NCBI GenBank assembly: GCA_964468635.1
Contig: CAYXVR010000008.1
Location: 124,001-188,000, forward strand
Source: Xiheibacterium sp964468635
GTDB taxonomy: Bacteria > Myxococcota_A > Polyangia > Nannocystales > Nannocystaceae
Direction of reading: 5' to 3'
Length of the DNA: 64,000 bases
The position numbers were made by a program, and so were the translations under genes. Numbering within the stretch: position 1 is the stretch's first letter; the number at the start of each line of letters is the position of its first letter. The notes beneath the pieces are model-generated. The model worked only from the letters and a program-made list of their open reading frames with translations. It ran no database searches and had not been told where the DNA came from. Below, piece after piece: positions 1 to 9,639 of the stretch.

Positions 1-157
1 AGAGCGTACCCTTCGCGAGCCCGCAGCGCTCCGCGATCTCGGCCATCGTGACGCGCGCGTATTGACGGCGCCCGAGCGAGCGCGTTGCGACCGCCAGGAT
101 CGCGTCGCGTCGGGCTGCCTTGTCCTCGTCGTTGCGCGCGCGCAGCCGCATGACCAT
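1..157 (-). CDS. TetR-family regulator, N-terminal fragment
   Basis: The gene runs off the left edge, so only about 52 N-terminal residues are present. They read as a typical TetR DNA-binding start: a basic leader, then RRDAILAVATRSLGRRQYAR and VTMAEIAERCGLAKGTL, i.e. helix 1 and a helix-turn-helix. Two in-frame ATGs (157 and 151) are possible starts. It lies 9 bp downstream of the aldehyde dehydrogenase stop on the same strand, so the two are probably co-transcribed and the regulator may control the dehydrogenase. The ligand-binding domain is outside the window, so no inducer can be guessed. Confidence 0.75.
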   Translation of the reverse strand, partial: MVMRLRARNDEDKAARRDAILAVATRSLGRRQYARVTMAEIAERCGLAKGTL

Positions 158-166
158 GGCGGCGAC

Positions 167-1588
167 CTAACGCAGGATCTTCCGCATGATCTTGAGCTTG
201 GACTCGTCGAACGGCGGGTACTTGATGCTCGGGTCGAGGAACGTCGCCGACTTCAGCACCGACTTCTTGTGCGTGAACGCCTCGAACGAGGCGCCACCGT
301 GGTACGCGCCCAGCCCGCTCGTGCCCACGCCGCCGAACGGCAGGTCGCCGTCGCCCAGGTGCATGATGGTGTTGTTCACGCACCCGCCGCCGAACGACAC
401 GCGCGAGAGCACCTTCTCCTCCTCGGCGGCGTCGCGCGTGAAGAGGTAGAGCGCGAGCGGCTGCGGGCGCTCTGCGATCCGCGCGATGGCATCGTCGAGG
501 TCGCGCACCTTCGCCACCGGGAGCACCGGCCCGAAGATCTCGTCCGCCATCACCGGGTCGTCCATCCCGACGTCCGTCATGATCGTCGGCCCGATGTAGC
601 GATCGTCTTCGTCGGTGTCGCCGCCCACCACCACCTTCGCCGGATCGATGAGCGCGGTGAGGCGGCGGAAGTGCCGGGTGTTCACGATGCGCCCGTAGTC
701 CGCGCTCTGGCGCGGATCGTGGCCGTAGAACTGCTTGATCGCGCCGATCATCTTCTCGACGAGCGCATCGTGCACCGACTCGTGCACGAGGATGTAGTCG
801 GGCGCCACGCAGGTCTGGCCCGCGTTCACGAACTTGCCGAATACGATGCGCTTCGCGGCGACCTCGAGGTCCGCCGACGGCATGACGATGGTGGGGCTCT
901 TGCCACCGAGCTCGAGCGTGACCTTCGCGAGGTGGTCCGCGGCCGCGTGTGCGACGATCTTGCCGACCTGCGTGCTGCCGGTGAAGAAGATGTGATCCCA
1001 GCGACGCTCGAGCAGCTTCTGTGCGGCGGTGACGTCACCCTCGATCACCGCGACGTACTCGTCGGCGAACGCGGACTTGACGAGCTCGGCGATCACGGAC
1101 GACGTGGCGGGCGCGAGCTCGGACGGCTTGAGCACGGCGACGTTGCCCCCCGCGATCGCACCGACGAGCGGCACGAGAGCGAGCCGCACCGGATAGTTCC
1201 ACGGCGAGATGATGAGGTTCGTGCCGAGCGGCTGCGTGCGCACCTCGCTCTTCGACGGCGCGACCAACAGCGGCGAGAACCACGACTTCGGCCGCATCCA
1301 CTTGCGCAGGCTCTTCTGTGCGTGGCGGAGATCGGCGAGCAGCCCCCCGATCTCCGTGCCGTACGCTTCCGCCCGGTTCTTGCGGAGGTCGGCATGCAGC
1401 GCGTCGAACAGCTTCGACTCGTGGTCGACGATCGCGCGACGCAGCGCGCCGAGTTGCTCGTCGCGGAACGTCCGCGACAGCGTGGCGCCGGAGCCGAAGT
1501 ACGCGCGTTGCCGCGCGAGCAGATCGTCGATGCGCGCGTCGAGCCCGGAGGCGTCGCGCAGGGTCGGGGCGGAGCCGGACACTGGCAT
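167..1588 (-). CDS. Aldehyde dehydrogenase, class-3/coniferyl-aldehyde-dehydrogenase-like
   Basis: A 473-residue NAD(P)-dependent aldehyde dehydrogenase that should oxidise an aldehyde to the acid in the cytoplasm. The frame shows the NAD-binding stretch LIISPWNYPVRLALVPLVGA, the FFTGSTQVGK turn, the general-base Glu in LELGGKSP, the nucleophilic Cys in FVNAGQTCVAPD and the EIFGPVLPV motif. The length and the basic C-terminal tail fit the ALDH3 group (coniferyl or fatty aldehyde) rather than the roughly 500-residue ALDH1/2 group. The frame is open further upstream, but homology to the family starts near the ATG at 1588, so that start is preferred. It is divergent from a TetR gene, with two palindromes between them. 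The true substrate is unknown. Confidence 0.9.
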   Translation of the reverse strand: MPVSGSAPTLRDASGLDARIDDLLARQRAYFGSGATLSRTFRDEQLGALRRAIVDHESKLFDALHADLRKNRAEAYGTEIGGLLADLRHAQKSLRKWMRPKSWFSPLLVAPSKSEVRTQPLGTNLIISPWNYPVRLALVPLVGAIAGGNVAVLKPSELAPATSSVIAELVKSAFADEYVAVIEGDVTAAQKLLERRWDHIFFTGSTQVGKIVAHAAADHLAKVTLELGGKSPTIVMPSADLEVAAKRIVFGKFVNAGQTCVAPDYILVHESVHDALVEKMIGAIKQFYGHDPRQSADYGRIVNTRHFRRLTALIDPAKVVVGGDTDEDDRYIGPTIMTDVGMDDPVMADEIFGPVLPVAKVRDLDDAIARIAERPQPLALYLFTRDAAEEEKVLSRVSFGGGCVNNTIMHLGDGDLPFGGVGTSGLGAYHGGASFEAFTHKKSVLKSATFLDPSIKYPPFDESKLKIMRKILR

Positions 1589-1602
1589 GCCCGAGAGGCT
1601 AT

Positions 1603-1617
1603 GTGACCCGGGGTCAC
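1603..1617. promoter_or_regulatory. Perfect palindrome upstream of the aldehyde dehydrogenase
   Basis: GTGACCCGGGGTCAC is a perfect 15-bp palindrome lying 15 bp before the dehydrogenase ATG. Its half-site TGACC matches the half-site of the palindrome at 1666-1681, so both may bind the same dimeric regulator, most simply the adjacent TetR protein. This is inference from sequence symmetry. Confidence 0.4.
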
Positions 1618-1665
1618 TTGGCAACCCCACCGCCGAATTTCCCTGTGTAACAGCGTTCTTGTCTG

Positions 1666-1695
1666 TTGACCGCTTGGTCAATGAGCAGGTACGGT
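1666..1695 (+). promoter_or_regulatory. TetR operator overlapping a sigma70-like promoter
   Basis: TTGACCGCTTGGTCAA (1666-1681) has perfect 6-bp inverted arms around a 4-bp spacer, a form common in TetR autoregulation. Its left arm also serves as a -35 box (TTGACC), followed after 18 bp by a -10-like TACGGT (1690-1695). Transcription would begin at or next to the ATG at 1702, giving a leaderless message. Binding here would block the promoter, so autorepression is likely. Confidence 0.55.
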
Positions 1696-1701
1696 CGCTC
1701 G

Positions 1702-2307
1702 ATGGCGACGGCCGCCCGCCGCAACGACCCCGAAGCGTCCCGGTCCGCGATCCTGGACGCGGCCGAGAGCCTGTTCGTCGCGAAGGGATTCGAGGGCGTC
1801 TCGATGAGCGAGATCGCCGAGCAATCCGGCGTCGCGAAGAGTCTCATCCACCACCACTTCGGCACGAAGGAAGGTCTGTGGGCCGAGACGAAGCGCCGCC
1901 GCTTCGGCGAGTACCACGCGGCGCAGATGGCCTTGTACGCGCGCGGCACGGTCGACGCCGACACGATCCGCGCCTCGATGCACGCGTACTTCGCGTTCCT
2001 GTGCCAGTACCCGCAGTACATGCGCCTCATGCAGTGGATGCGGCTCGAAGGCGATCGGGAGTGCGTCGACATGGTCGACGAGATGCGCCGGCTCGGCATC
2101 GAGCGACTCGCGGAAGCGCAGAAGAACGGCACGGTGCGCGACGACGTCCCCGCGGAGCATGTGCTCATGGTGTTCCTCGCGCTGTGCCACGGCTACTTCC
2201 AGGAAGGGCAGTGGGTCGCCGACGGCGCGGAGCGTCCGCTCGATGCGCAGGAGTACCTCGCCACCGCGTGGAAGACGTTCGCGCGCGCGATGCTCGTGCA
2301 GCACTGA
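1702..2307 (+). CDS. TetR/AcrR-family transcriptional regulator
   Basis: A 201-residue TetR protein. The N-terminal HTH is textbook: RSAILDAAESLFVAKGFEGV, then SMSEIAEQSGVAKSLIHHHF and GTKEGLWAE. A helical ligand domain follows, in which an aromatic and Met-rich stretch (YFAFLCQYPQYMRLMQWMRL) could line a hydrophobic pocket. ATG 1702 is preferred to the in-frame upstream starts because those fall inside the promoter and operator. It is divergent from the aldehyde dehydrogenase and probably represses both itself and that gene in response to an aldehyde or lipid-like molecule; the ligand is a guess. Confidence 0.9.
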   Translation: MATAARRNDPEASRSAILDAAESLFVAKGFEGVSMSEIAEQSGVAKSLIHHHFGTKEGLWAETKRRRFGEYHAAQMALYARGTVDADTIRASMHAYFAFLCQYPQYMRLMQWMRLEGDRECVDMVDEMRRLGIERLAEAQKNGTVRDDVPAEHVLMVFLALCHGYFQEGQWVADGAERPLDAQEYLATAWKTFARAMLVQH

Positions 2308-2331
2308 TCAGGTCGCGTCCGCGACCTGATC
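2306..2331. terminator. Bidirectional hairpin between convergent genes
   Basis: GATCAGGTCGCG (2306-2317) and its exact complement (2320-2331) form a 12-bp stem with a 2-nt loop, starting inside the TetR stop codon. A smaller hairpin (GGCCC/GGGCC, 2344-2356) follows directly. Lying between the convergent TetR and arfB genes, they are the natural terminators for both strands, though no clear U-tract follows. Confidence 0.6.
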
Positions 2332-2359
2332 GGCTGTCCCCACGGCCCTCCGGGCCTGA

Positions 2360-2806
2360 TCAGTCGTCGTTGCGCACGCGTGCGCGACCGGACTTCGTCT
2401 CCGCCCGCTCGCGCTTGGCCGTGAGCCGGCGCCGTTTCGCTCCCGCGCTGGGCCGTGTCTTGCGCCGCCGCTTGGGCTCGGGCCACGCCGCGCGTACGAG
2501 CTCGGCGAGCTTCGATCGTGCGTCTTCCAGGTTGCGGGTCTGATCGCGGGTGCGCGAGCTCGTGATCACGATGCGTCCGGCGGCGTCGATGCGCGTGGCC
2601 GCGAGGGCACACAACCGCCGTTTCACGGCCTCCGACAGCGCGCTCGTGTGGGCGACGTCGAAGCGCAGATCGATCTTCGTCGCGACCTTGTTGACGTTCT
2701 GACCGCCGGGTCCGGATGCGCGCACGGCGGTCCATTCGAGATCCGACGCCGGAATGACGATCGGAACCGCCGTGCCCACATCGATCTCGAGCGCGCCGCT
2801 CACCAC
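2360..2806 (-). CDS. arfB: ArfB-like peptidyl-tRNA hydrolase (ribosome rescue)
   Basis: A 148-residue protein of the YaeJ/ArfB family. It carries the catalytic GGQ loop (SGPGGQNVNK, near residues 32-41) that hydrolyses peptidyl-tRNA in the ribosome. A long Lys/Arg-rich C-terminal tail follows, which in this family enters the mRNA channel of ribosomes stalled without a stop codon. The size matches ArfB (about 140 residues) and is far shorter than release factors RF1 and RF2. It stands alone, convergent with the TetR gene and divergent from the RCC1 lipoprotein. Confidence 0.93.
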   Translation of the reverse strand: MVSGALEIDVGTAVPIVIPASDLEWTAVRASGPGGQNVNKVATKIDLRFDVAHTSALSEAVKRRLCALAATRIDAAGRIVITSSRTRDQTRNLEDARSKLAELVRAAWPEPKRRRKTRPSAGAKRRRLTAKRERAETKSGRARVRNDD

Positions 2807-2842
2807 GAGAGCTTAACCTCTCGATGCGGTAGAGTGAGGGGG

Positions 2843-4450
2843 ATGGGGGGTGCGCGAAGGGGCGCAGTCGCGATCGTGGCGCTCGCCGCGAGCGGAGGGT
2901 GCCCCTTCGACTCGACCGGCGTGGGCGCGGAGATGGGCGCGGCGACGGTGGATCCGTCCACCAGCGCGACGTCCGACGGGGACGACTCCGACGGCGGTCC
3001 CGCGACGGGCTCCGCCGACTCGACCTCGGCCGACGATGGCAACGACACCGAGGGGTGCACGCGGGGCACGCTCGGCTGTGGCTGCGACCAAGGCGCGTGC
3101 GACGAGGGCCTCGTATGCAGCGAGGGCGAGTGCATCTCCGCGACGTGCGGCAACGGCACGCCCGAAGGCCCCGAGGAGTGCGACGACCAGAACGACATCG
3201 AGGACGACGGGTGCGAGAGCGACTGCACGATCTCGCCGGGCGCCCGCGAGATCGCAGCGGGCGGTGATCACACCTGCATCGTCACCTACGACGATCGCGT
3301 GCGGTGCTGGGGCGAGGGCGATCTCGGTCGCACCGGGCAGCACAACGAGATCGACATCGGCGACAACGAGCTCCCGAGCGGCGGTCTGGACCTTCCCTTC
3401 GAGTCCCCGGTGAAATCGATCGGGCTCGGCGACGGCTACGGCTGTGCGCTGTTGGCCAACGGCAACGTCGCTTGTTGGGGCGACAACGCGAACGGTCGGC
3501 TCGGCCTCGGCAACACCGACCCCGCGGTGCTCGACGAAGAGGGCGACGTGCTCACTCCGCTCGCGTTCGACGTGCCGGTGGTGCATCTGTCGGTCGGGCG
3601 CGAGCACGCCTGCGTGGTGCACCAGGGCGGTGCCGTGCGGTGCTGGGGCGCCGCGGGCAAGGGGCGCCTCGGCTACGGCGATCTCGAGGACGTCGGCGTC
3701 GTCGACACGCCGATGGACAAGGAGCCGCTCCAGATCGGCGGCCAGGCACGTATGCTCGCCACCGGCGAGGAGCACACGTGCGCGCTGCTCGACGACGACA
3801 ACGTGCGTTGTTGGGGCGCCGCCAGCGAAGGACGACTCGGCATCCCGACCGACGGCGACATCGGCGACACCGAGTCGCCGGACTCGATCGATGGCTTCCT
3901 CGACTTCGGCGGACAGGAAGCGAAGGCCATCGCTGCCGACGGTCATCACACCTGTGCGATCGTCGGCGTCGACGACGAGCTCTGGTGTTGGGGCAAGGGC
4001 GGCAACGGTCGACTCGGCACCGGTGCCACCACCGACGTGGTCGTGCCGACGCTCGTGCAGACCGGCGGCAAGGCCCGTCATGTCGACACGGGCGACGCGC
4101 ACACCTGCGTGGTGCTCTACGACGTCGCGTTCCGCGAGCAGACGCTCGATCACGCGGTGCGCTGCTTCGGCGAAGGCATGCTCGGTCGGCTCGGTTCCGT
4201 GGACGGGGCGGATCTCGGTGGCACCGAGGACACGATGCCCGTCGCGCTGCCGCCCATCGATCTCCTCGGCAGAGAACGGCGGCGCATCCTCGCGGTCGCG
4301 GCCGGCACGGCCCACACGTGCGTGCGCACGTCGGGCGGCGACGTGCGCTGCTGGGGAGCCGGCGACGCAGGTCGACTCGGCTACGGCAACACCGAGGACA
4401 TCGGTGACACCGAGCCCCCGTCCGAGGCCGGCGACGTCGTCTTCGAGTGA
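2843..4450 (+). CDS. RCC1-repeat beta-propeller protein, probable lipoprotein
   Basis: A 535-residue exported protein. A basic, hydrophobic leader ends at LAASGGC, an imperfect lipobox. A low-complexity Asp/Ser/Thr stalk follows, then a Cys-rich DUF4215-like module (CGNGTPEGPEECDD). The rest holds seven RCC1-type repeats of the form HTCxxxxxxxVRCWGxGxxGRLG, with conserved Cys pairs that could form disulfides, enough for one seven-bladed propeller. The ATG at 2843 is chosen because GAGGGGG lies just upstream and the leader starts there; the frame is open further upstream without protein-like sequence. It is probably a surface binding scaffold, partner unknown. Confidence 0.88.
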   Translation: MGGARRGAVAIVALAASGGCPFDSTGVGAEMGAATVDPSTSATSDGDDSDGGPATGSADSTSADDGNDTEGCTRGTLGCGCDQGACDEGLVCSEGECISATCGNGTPEGPEECDDQNDIEDDGCESDCTISPGAREIAAGGDHTCIVTYDDRVRCWGEGDLGRTGQHNEIDIGDNELPSGGLDLPFESPVKSIGLGDGYGCALLANGNVACWGDNANGRLGLGNTDPAVLDEEGDVLTPLAFDVPVVHLSVGREHACVVHQGGAVRCWGAAGKGRLGYGDLEDVGVVDTPMDKEPLQIGGQARMLATGEEHTCALLDDDNVRCWGAASEGRLGIPTDGDIGDTESPDSIDGFLDFGGQEAKAIAADGHHTCAIVGVDDELWCWGKGGNGRLGTGATTDVVVPTLVQTGGKARHVDTGDAHTCVVLYDVAFREQTLDHAVRCFGEGMLGRLGSVDGADLGGTEDTMPVALPPIDLLGRERRRILAVAAGTAHTCVRTSGGDVRCWGAGDAGRLGYGNTEDIGDTEPPSEAGDVVFE

Positions 4451-4470
4451 AACCCACGCAGGTTCACGCC

Positions 4471-5943
4471 TCACGCGTCGGCGGCGAGCAGCGCCTCGGT
4501 GCACGGGACGACGACGTCGGCGAGGACGCGCCGGCGCACCTGGGCGGCCGTGCGCGGCGCGAGCACGCCCAGCGCCTCGTCGTCGTCGCGGGGTGCATCG
4601 CCAGCGACCATCGGCCGTGCGAGCTCGTCGCGCACGCTCGCGAGCTCGTCGGCGATGCGGGCTCGCAACGCGTCGTCGCCCACTTGCAGCGCCCACGCGA
4701 GGATCCGATACGACAGCTCGGCGTGCCGCCCCTCGTCGTCGGCGATCGAGGCGAGCGTGTCGCGAACCGCGGGCGACTCCGCCCGTCGCGCGGCCTCGGC
4801 GACGCACAGCGCGGCGACGGTCTCGTTCACGCAGCCGTCGCGGAAGCACTCGAGCGCGAGGTGCTCGAGCGTCGGTGCGCTCGAGCTCGCGGCAAGGGCG
4901 AGCGGTCCCGGCCCTACGGTGGCGCCGGCGAGGGCGGACGCGATGCCGTAGCAGAGCTGCGCGTGGCGGATCTCGTCGCGGGCCGCGACGTGGGCCGCAT
5001 CGACGAGCTCGGCCGGCGCGCCGTGGACCATCAGATCGATGGCGAGGCGCGCGAACGCGGCGACGGACGCGTGCTCGAACGCGGCCTCGCGGGCCCACAC
5101 CGCGGCCGCGTGCGCGAGCACGGAGGGAGATCGCATCGCGTGCATCGCGGCCACCGGCGTGTTCCAGCCATCGCGCTCGCGCGTGGGTGCGACCACGATC
5201 GCCCCGCCCTCGCGCAGCGGACGACCGCCGGGGCTCGGCTGCTCGCAACCACCGTCCTCGGTCTCGAACGTGTTGGGCGGACAGCGATGCAACGTGGCCA
5301 CCGAGTAGCAGCACTCGTCCTCGTCGTCGCGCACGAAGGGCGCGTCGTCGAGCGGATCGGGTGTGCCGTACGAATAGAAGTGACGTGTGCGCACCGCCGC
5401 GGGGCAGCGCTGCGACTTCGGCGTCGGAAACGAGGTGCTCTCCGGCGCGGGTAGGCACAGCTCGTGCTCCGTCGCGCCGGTCGGCAGCGAAGCGCGCGCG
5501 ACCGGGAGCGCCTGGATCGGATTGCAGCGCTCGTAGCAGCAGCGCGGATCCTCCGGTTGATACGTGCCGGTGTACTCGTACGCCGCGGTGCCCTCGGCGT
5601 CGAACGAGAACTTCGCGAGCACCGCATCGTGCGCGCCGAGCATCCACCCGTCGATCACGTGATCCCAGTCGATGTCCCAGACCGGCAGCGCGTTCATCGT
5701 GCAGTGCTCGTACGGCGCCGGAGCCGGGCCTCCGCCGCCCTCGTAGCTCGCGTCGACCAACCCGCACACGTGCTCGTGCACCTCGTCCGGTCCGCACGCG
5801 GACGCCACGACGGGCGTCGTCGTCCGTGCGTCCGGCGTCGTCGTGGGCTCCACCGGCTCCTTCGGCGGCGTCGACGTGCAAGAGGACGCGAGCGGAAGAC
5901 CCAGAGCGATCGCGACACGGAGACGAAGCGAATGCGATGTCAT
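4471..5943 (-). CDS. Lipoprotein with C-terminal ferritin-like diiron domain
   Basis: A 490-residue protein with a signal peptide and lipobox LASSC (Cys22). Residues 45-240 are Cys-rich and unrecognised (pairs at 135-136 and 211-212). Residues 280-420 look like a four-helix ferritin-like bundle with diiron ligands spaced as expected: FEHAS (E290, H291), EIRH (E324, H327), NETVAA (E374) and DEGRH (E404, H407). Such domains bind or oxidise iron or perform O2 chemistry. Its ATG overlaps the stop of the retropepsin-like gene by one base (TGATG), so the two are translationally coupled. The combination of lipid anchor and diiron bundle is unusual; the function is unknown. Confidence 0.85.
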   Translation of the reverse strand: MTSHSLRLRVAIALGLPLASSCTSTPPKEPVEPTTTPDARTTTPVVASACGPDEVHEHVCGLVDASYEGGGGPAPAPYEHCTMNALPVWDIDWDHVIDGWMLGAHDAVLAKFSFDAEGTAAYEYTGTYQPEDPRCCYERCNPIQALPVARASLPTGATEHELCLPAPESTSFPTPKSQRCPAAVRTRHFYSYGTPDPLDDAPFVRDDEDECCYSVATLHRCPPNTFETEDGGCEQPSPGGRPLREGGAIVVAPTRERDGWNTPVAAMHAMRSPSVLAHAAAVWAREAAFEHASVAAFARLAIDLMVHGAPAELVDAAHVAARDEIRHAQLCYGIASALAGATVGPGPLALAASSSAPTLEHLALECFRDGCVNETVAALCVAEAARRAESPAVRDTLASIADDEGRHAELSYRILAWALQVGDDALRARIADELASVRDELARPMVAGDAPRDDDEALGVLAPRTAAQVRRRVLADVVVPCTEALLAADA

Positions 5944-7247
5944 CAGGACCTCGGACGTTCCGGTGAAACGGGCAGGAGTGGCTCAGCGTGGAGCACGACG
6001 TCGCGCTCGACTCCATCGTGCCGCACGCGGATGGAATGCGCCTCGTCGCCCAGTTGCTCGCTCGCGCGCCGAATCGCGCATTGGCCCTCGACGTCGCCCG
6101 GCCGCATCGGGGCGCCATCGAACGCCAGCAGCTCGTCGTCCAGCTCGATGCCCGCGCGGTCCGCAGGACCCCTCGTCACGAGCGTGGTGACGACGACCTT
6201 GCCTTCGCGCTCGAGCCACGAGAAGCCGAGCATGCGATCGGAGGCGCTCGGATCGGCGCCCGCCACCGGCACGAAGCGCGCGAAACCGGCCCCGAGGTCC
6301 ATCACGACTCGGAAGTTGCGCAGCAGGTGATAACCGAGCATCACGCGGCCGTGCGGATCGGGCGCGACGATCGCGTCGTCATGACGCTCGACGGTGATCG
6401 GCACGCCGCGCAGCTCGAGCCCACCGAGCCGCAGCGAGTCCAGGCGGGTCTCGTACGACACGCCGCTCTGCACGCTCGCGGCTGTCTGGCTCAGTGCACC
6501 GCGGCGCGTCACGAGCCCGGGCTCGTCGAACGAGCGACCCAGCGCGGCGAAGAAGCCGCGGCTCACGTCGACCTCGCCGGAGTTGCCCGTGTCGAGGATC
6601 GCCCACCGATGACGGCCGTCGATCTCGACCTCGGCGAACGCCGCGGTGTACACCGTCGTGGGATCGGGCGGGATGTCGCGTCGGCGCACGCGTACGCGGG
6701 CACCGCCGAGCGTGAGGTCGTCGCCGGACGGCGCGAGCACGATCTTGCTCCCGGGATAGTCGATCTCGATCGCGGTGCGATCGAGGAATCCGGCGGCTTC
6801 GCCCGCACCCACGCCGAGGATGCCGTCGAGCCTCGCGCAGAGGAACGGGAACCGGGGCAGCTCGGCGACGAACGCCGAGACGTGCGGCATGTGGAGCGTG
6901 CCCACGCGCAGTCCCTCTACATCGAATGCCGAGACCGGCACGTCGTGACCAGCGCCGTCGACGAGCGCTCGGTCGGCAGGCCTCGACGATCCCAGCTCCT
7001 CCGCGACGGCCGCGTCGACGAGCGTCGGCGCACCGAAGTCGAGCAGGAAGGTCAGCTCGCGGTCCACACCGTCGACGTGCACGGGCACGAGCACGAGGCC
7101 GCGGCGGATCACGACCGGCACTTCGTTGGCGGGCGCGGCATCCGATTGCCGCGTGCCGTTCGGCGTGACGATGGGGATCGGCGCGCATCCGAACGCGGCC
7201 GCCGCAGTCAGCCACGCGAGCGCGGTCGAGGCCCAGAAGCCGTGCAT
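5943..7247 (-). CDS. Retropepsin-like aspartic protease lipoprotein with PDZ domain
   Basis: A 434-residue lipoprotein (leader ending AAFGC, Cys21). It has two aspartic-protease-like lobes: the first carries LLDFGAPTLVD (D70, DFG in place of DTG) and the second AILDTGNSGEVDVS (D219-T-G). Each is followed by the hydrophobic-hydrophobic-Gly strand of clan AA proteases. A PDZ-like region spans roughly residues 345-425, with RGPADRAGIELDDELLAFDG. The order resembles the periplasmic aspartyl protease-PDZ proteins of bacteroidetes and proteobacteria. It is the first gene of a coupled pair with the ferritin-like lipoprotein. Whether the DFG lobe still supports catalysis is open. Confidence 0.85.
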   Translation of the reverse strand: MHGFWASTALAWLTAAAAFGCAPIPIVTPNGTRQSDAAPANEVPVVIRRGLVLVPVHVDGVDRELTFLLDFGAPTLVDAAVAEELGSSRPADRALVDGAGHDVPVSAFDVEGLRVGTLHMPHVSAFVAELPRFPFLCARLDGILGVGAGEAAGFLDRTAIEIDYPGSKIVLAPSGDDLTLGGARVRVRRRDIPPDPTTVYTAAFAEVEIDGRHRWAILDTGNSGEVDVSRGFFAALGRSFDEPGLVTRRGALSQTAASVQSGVSYETRLDSLRLGGLELRGVPITVERHDDAIVAPDPHGRVMLGYHLLRNFRVVMDLGAGFARFVPVAGADPSASDRMLGFSWLEREGKVVVTTLVTRGPADRAGIELDDELLAFDGAPMRPGDVEGQCAIRRASEQLGDEAHSIRVRHDGVERDVVLHAEPLLPVSPERPRS

Positions 7248-7356
7248 CGCACGGAGCCCTGAGCAAGCGCGGTGCCAAGACGTGCACCACGTGCGTCGAC
7301 GGGGCCGTCGCAGTGGTGCGGCGACGCGATCGGGGTCGGCGCTCGCGCGCGCGACC

Positions 7357-8646
<1,290 letters not shown>

Positions 8647-8691
8647 GGCGCCGCGGACTTTACGGCTGCTCGCCCGCGCTTGTCGAGCCGG

Positions 8692-8892
8692 TCAGCTCTC
8701 TGCGGCCCCGCTCGTCAGGTTCTCCAGGATGTCGGCGAGCTTCGCCAGCTGCTGCGCGAGGCGGCGGGCTTCCGCGGCATCGAGCTCCACGGGCTCGCCC
8801 TTGGGCGTCACGGCCTTCAGGTGAATCGCCCGCTGCTGTTCGATCCACGCGAAGGCCTGCTTGACTCGAACGACTTCGGCCGTGTTCTTCAT
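8692..8892 (-). CDS. Small hypothetical protein (66 aa)
   Basis: A 66-residue acidic/basic helical protein starting MKNTAEVVRVKQAFAWIEQQ and continuing with a heptad-like Ala/Leu-rich helix (EARRLAQQLAKLADILENL). It has no signal peptide, Cys or known motif. It lies 45 bp upstream of the triple-FKBP lipoprotein on the same strand and could be its operon partner. The frame is supported by Lys/Glu/Gln-rich, protein-like composition, in contrast to the Arg-rich frames around it. The function is unknown. Confidence 0.6.
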   Translation of the reverse strand: MKNTAEVVRVKQAFAWIEQQRAIHLKAVTPKGEPVELDAAEARRLAQQLAKLADILENLTSGAAES

Positions 8893-9023
8893 GCGCCCCG
8901 GCCGGAGCGTACCAGATCCGTAGGACGCGCCGTCCCGCGTCGGAGGGCGGGAGCGCGCGTCTCGCGTCGCTCGGTGAAACGGGCTCGCCGAGGCCCACCG
9001 TCTTGCGGCACGATGACACCGTC

Positions 9024-9635
9024 ATGGATGCAGAGTCGCGGACGCGCCTCGAAGGGTCGATTCGAGCCCTTTGCGACGCTGGTCAGCACGGTCCCGCAGC
9101 GACCGTCGCGATCAAGGGCTACGGTCCCGAGATCCTCGGCTACCTCGTCGCGACGGCGCGCACCGAGACCGATGCGACGGATGCGTTCTCGATGTTCTGC
9201 GAGGACGTGTGGCGCGGCCTGCCGCGCTTTCGCTTCGCGTCGAGCCTGCGGACGTGGGCGTACACGCTGGCTCGGCACGCGTTGTATCGACTCGTCCGTG
9301 ATCCGGAGCGCCGGCGTCCGAAGGTGTCGCCGTCGGAGGCGCCCGAGCTCGCCGAGCTCGCAGAGAACATCCGCACCTCCACGATGCTGCACCTGCGCAC
9401 GGAGGTGAAGGATCGCGTCGCCGCGCTGCGCGAGCAGCTCGACGAGGAGGACCGCACGATCCTGATCCTGCGCGTCGATCGCAAGCTCGCGTGGCAGGAC
9501 ATCGCGCGCGTGCTCGCGGTCGAGGACATCACCGACGCCGATGCCAACAAGCGGTCGGCGGCCCTGCGCAAGCGCTTCGAGCGGATCAAGGACCGCCTGC
9601 GCAAGCTGGCCGCCGAGGCCCGCTCGGTCGATTAG
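9024..9635 (+). CDS. ECF-type RNA polymerase sigma factor
   Basis: A 203-residue sigma70-family protein. Region 2 (about residues 35-95) has the recognisable RTETDATDAFSMFCEDVWRG and LRTWAYTLARHALYR. Region 4 (about 130-190) has LREQLDEEDRTILILRVDRK and LAWQDIARVL, the HTH that contacts the -35 element. ATG 9024 is preferred to a TTG at 9003. There is no adjacent anti-sigma gene; the converging neighbour is a Cys-rich lipoprotein 4 bp away. Soluble, single-gene ECF factors of this type are common in myxobacteria. Its regulon is unknown. Confidence 0.88.
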   Translation: MDAESRTRLEGSIRALCDAGQHGPAATVAIKGYGPEILGYLVATARTETDATDAFSMFCEDVWRGLPRFRFASSLRTWAYTLARHALYRLVRDPERRRPKVSPSEAPELAELAENIRTSTMLHLRTEVKDRVAALREQLDEEDRTILILRVDRKLAWQDIARVLAVEDITDADANKRSAALRKRFERIKDRLRKLAAEARSVD

Positions 9636-9639
9636 GCCC

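Noticed and set aside
2813..6118. Very long minus-strand open frame (about 1100 codons) across the RCC1 gene and its neighbours
   Set aside because: It is antisense to or overlaps the RCC1 and ferritin-like genes, is extremely Arg/Ala-rich, and has no protein-like motifs. Long empty frames are expected in DNA with a GC-rich third codon position.
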